58,722 bases of DNA. Origin: Nemertoderma westbladi (lineage: Eukaryota > Xenacoelomorpha > Nemertodermatida > Nemertodermatidae). The stretch spans positions 1 to 58,722 of the forward strand of contig JAUCBJ010000831.1 of NCBI GenBank assembly GCA_032718475.1. Direction: 5' to 3'. The notes under the pieces are model-generated. The model saw only the letters and a program-made list of their open reading frames with translations, was not told where the DNA came from and ran no database searches. A program made the translations under genes and the position numbers. Numbering within the stretch: position 1 is the stretch's first letter; every line of letters begins with the position of its first letter. Below, piece after piece: positions 56,359 to 58,722 of the stretch.

Positions 56359-56579
56359 ACTCCCCATTACTGATTTCGTCCCGACACGCAATGATGTTCC
56401 TCCGCGGCCGTGTGCGTCGGAACCTCGGAATAGCCTCAGAATGCTGCGACAAAAAATGCGACATTCGGGAGATGTGCGTCTACTGCAACCCGAACGCTGA
56501 AGAATGTCCACCTGTCGCGAATCCAGACACATCCTGCGCGGAGGCAGCTCGCATAATACGGGAGAATCGTAACCAATAG
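56359..56579 (+). CDS. Insulin-like peptide, exon 2 (C-peptide end, A chain, C-terminal extension)
   Basis: It begins with AC, completing a Tyr codon from exon 1. The end of the C-peptide leads to a dibasic RGRVRR cleavage site, then the A chain NLGIASECCDKKCDIREMC and VYCN. CC-x3-C-x8-C is the insulin A-chain spacing, and Cys116 (position A17) is extra. It could pair with the extra B-chain Cys63, giving four interchain/intrachain bonds. A 30-residue C-terminal extension (AEECPP...TSCAEAARIIRENRNQ) with two more cysteines recalls the D/E extension of IGF-like members. Predicted precursor is 149 residues, secreted, presumably a receptor tyrosine kinase ligand. The first ATGs inside the exon are not starts. 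Confidence 0.85.
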
Positions 56580-56826
56580 CCACCACGGAACTGTCGCAAA
56601 ATTAGGGAGAATCGCAAACAATATCCACCCGGAACTGACTATGTGTATAGCTAGAACCGATAACTCGGTCCCTGTAAAGTATACCAGACTTTCTGCTGTT
56701 ATATTTCAATTTACCTGAAGTATACCAGGCTTTCACTATAAACCCAAGTTACAGAAGGGCTGGATCTAACCAAAATAATTGACTAATTAGTATCTGTACA
56801 GGTTATACAAAATAAGCATAAATAAA
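56580..56826 (+). other. 3' UTR of the insulin-like gene
   Basis: After TAG at 56577-56579 there is an imperfect direct repeat of the stop region (GGGAGAATCGTAACCAATAG near 56561 and GGGAGAATCGCAAACAATAT near 56606). AATAAA at 56821-56826 is a likely polyadenylation signal. Confidence 0.5.
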
Positions 56827-57394
56827 ACACTTAATAAGGATAAACTTTAAAAAATACTCTTTCTTCATGTATAAAATTACAATAAAATTTCAACCGAAAA
56901 GTGAAAACCTGGTATTCTTCACAAGGATGGATAAATGATACGAAATATTGTAACAAGAAAAAAACCGGCAAATTGCAGTATAGTAATGGTTCTTGGTTGG
57001 TTTTGTAGGCGCCTGTATTATTTTATTGTTTTATATAAATGGATGCAAGGAAACTTACAAAGATTATGTACTTCCAGATTATGTTAGCCATTCTTTCAAG
57101 GTAGTCTTGCATTCATTCTATATTAATTAAATTACCGTATTTATAAAAAACTGGTATTCCTGTAAAGTGCAGTGCAACGTACGTATTTGAAACATTAAAT
57201 TCAAGTAACTAATAAATCACTATAATATTACAAATTTAAACATTATTCTTTTAACCGTTAACCAGCCTCAATAGATAAAATTGTTATACTGTTCTTCAAA
57301 CTATATCGCATAAACCCACATTACAATGTAGAAAGGCGAACAGATAGACTACTACGATCGGCATGCTGCATTGCAGCTGCATTATATGTATATA
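56827..57394. other. AT-rich stretch with no recognised gene
   Basis: No supported open frame, RNA gene or transposon terminus. Confidence 0.5.
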
Positions 57395-57870
57395 TATTAC
57401 ATATATATTAAGTCTGATGCTGTGTCGGCTTGTCGACAAAATTGCGCCGCCACAACTCCCTATCGCCCATGACTTTCGCGAGACTATCCGAATCTTCAAG
57501 GCCAATGTCATTTAACATGCGTCTCAAGAAAGTCATGGGCTGTCCACCATGCTTATTCATTCACTCCATGAGGCCGCCAAAGAACAAGATTATCACTAGC
57601 TAGTCATAACGGCAAAAGCATTGTCCTGCAAAGCAGAGGCGTTCCGTTCAAGTGTCAAGCTAGGGGAGACTAATAGAACACCTCCAATGTTATAGTGTCT
57701 GATTGGAGATGTGTTCCTTGTACTTGACGCAATCAACCCGGCGCAGCATTCTTGTGAAAGTGCCATCCAGAGATTTGGTAGCCTCTGCAGTTAGAGCCCA
57801 GCATGGACTCCCATATAAGAGTACTGGTATTACTGTTGTACTGCTGCCATTAATAATCGAACCTTAAGGA
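57355..57870 (-). pseudogene. 5'-truncated LINE fragment (RT C-terminus), copy 3, inverted
   Basis: Reverse complement of the same fragment family as 15605 and 47825. Reading right to left: TTAAGGTTCGATTATT, the tract for ACTCTTATATGGGAGTCC, then the HGGQPMTFLRR region, and the 3' end ATGCAGCTGCAATGCAGCAT. Frames are broken throughout. It is truncated later than the other two copies. Confidence 0.85.
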
Positions 57871-58257
57871 TAGTTATAAAACCCGAAAATAACGAAAAAG
57901 ACGAAATAATCAACGAAAATATCGAATTTATCAAACAATCTGCAAATTCTCGCTTTCCAGTACGATAGGTATTATTAGAAGGCACACTTTACATTTTGTA
58001 ATTAATAAAATCCGATTATTTCGCCACATTTTCGACGTTAAAAGTAATTTAATACCAAATACTGTCTGCTGGTTGGTTGTTAGGTGTTAGCTGTTGACCA
58101 ATGGCGGCTTGGATGAAATCAGTGTACTGCAGTATTGGTCTGGTGCATGGTTGAAGGAACCCAGAACCGGACCGGTACCCTAAACCAACACTGAACAATA
58201 GGGGATTAGGCATTCTGCATTCAGCATTAGGAGGTAGTTCAACAACAGATTACTATC

Positions 58258-58580
58258 GGAGCGACGGAGTCTATTAAACCGGAACGATGGCAACGGAGTC
58301 TATTGAACCCGGAACGATGGCGACGGAGTCTATTAAACCTAGAACGATGGCGACGGAGTCGATTAAACCCGGAACGATGGCGACGGAGTCTATTGAACCC
58401 GGAACGATGGCGACGGAGTCTATTAAACCTAGAACGATGGCGACGGAGTCGATTAAACCCGGAACGATGGCGACGGAGTCTATTATACCCGGAACGAGGG
58501 CGACGGAGTCTATTAAACCTGGAACCATGGCCTCTTTTAAACCTAGCAGCCTGTGACGTTGGCGACGGAGTCCATTAAAC
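58258..58580. repeat. 30-bp minisatellite, about 9-10 copies
   Basis: The unit is CGGAACGATGGCGACGGAGT plus CTATTAAACC. As 30 is a multiple of three, it gives open frames (repeated MATESIKPGT on plus, GLIDSVAIVP on minus). No gene context is visible, although a coding exon cannot be excluded at the window edge. Confidence 0.9.
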
Positions 58581-58722
58581 CAAGACCTACCGAATTAGGT
58601 AAATGATGGATTCCCTGAGGGAGAACGAGTTTACAACGGTTTTGATACAGTTTGGGGTAGGGCGGGTTGAGTTGACCTCAGGTCACCCAACCAACCTATC
58701 TAGAGACGAAACAACATATGTA

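Noticed and set aside
58274-58578. Three open frames of 84-91 codons
   Set aside because: All are frames through the 30-bp minisatellite.

Overview
The window is metazoan nuclear DNA. It has spliced genes with GT-AG introns, a tRNA-derived SINE, non-LTR and BEL/Pao retrotransposons, hAT- and Tc1-like TIR elements, and very large minisatellites. The three host genes recognised are a fibrinogen-domain gene, a myosin essential light chain gene and an insulin-like peptide gene. Their family features fit a marine invertebrate. A tunicate or another invertebrate deuterostome is my guess, but the species is not determined.

Layout. 1-1885: two tandem arrays (about 20 bp and about 67 bp units). 2499-7801: a 5.3-kb imperfect palindrome (foldback-like) whose arms carry a TA-flanked TIR element (2993-5085), a SINE (6205-6485) and an insertion with three 121-bp repeats. 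7791-12955, minus: the C-terminal exon of a fibrinogen-related gene and a plausible signal-peptide exon, with a TIR element full of 33-bp repeats (8516-11498) between them. 13-18 kb: AT-rich DNA with a LINE fragment and a hAT MITE (8-bp TSD). 20171-23151, minus: four exons of a myosin essential light chain gene with a 44-bp minisatellite in the last intron. 24.5-29.98 kb: a nearly intact CR1/L2-type non-LTR element whose ORF1 and ORF2 share one frame across a single UGA-CUA stop. 30668-43450, minus: an LTR-like element with 3,031-bp direct terminal repeats that themselves encode a zinc-knuckle protein. They flank a BEL/Pao gag and a pol lacking reverse transcriptase. 44-50 kb: AT-rich DNA with repeat fragments. 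50.6-56.83 kb, plus: a two-exon insulin-like peptide gene with a TATA box and a uORF, whose intron holds a 3.9-kb 52-bp VNTR and an expanded SINE. 57.4-58.6 kb: an inverted LINE fragment and a 30-bp minisatellite.

The host genes are not functionally linked. Each recognised host gene has an intron loaded with minisatellite or transposon DNA. The most notable items are the insulin-like peptide with extra cysteines, the in-frame UGA stops in two unrelated retroelements, and the protein-coding 3-kb terminal repeats. All calls are by eye from the sequence; no database or alignment was run.
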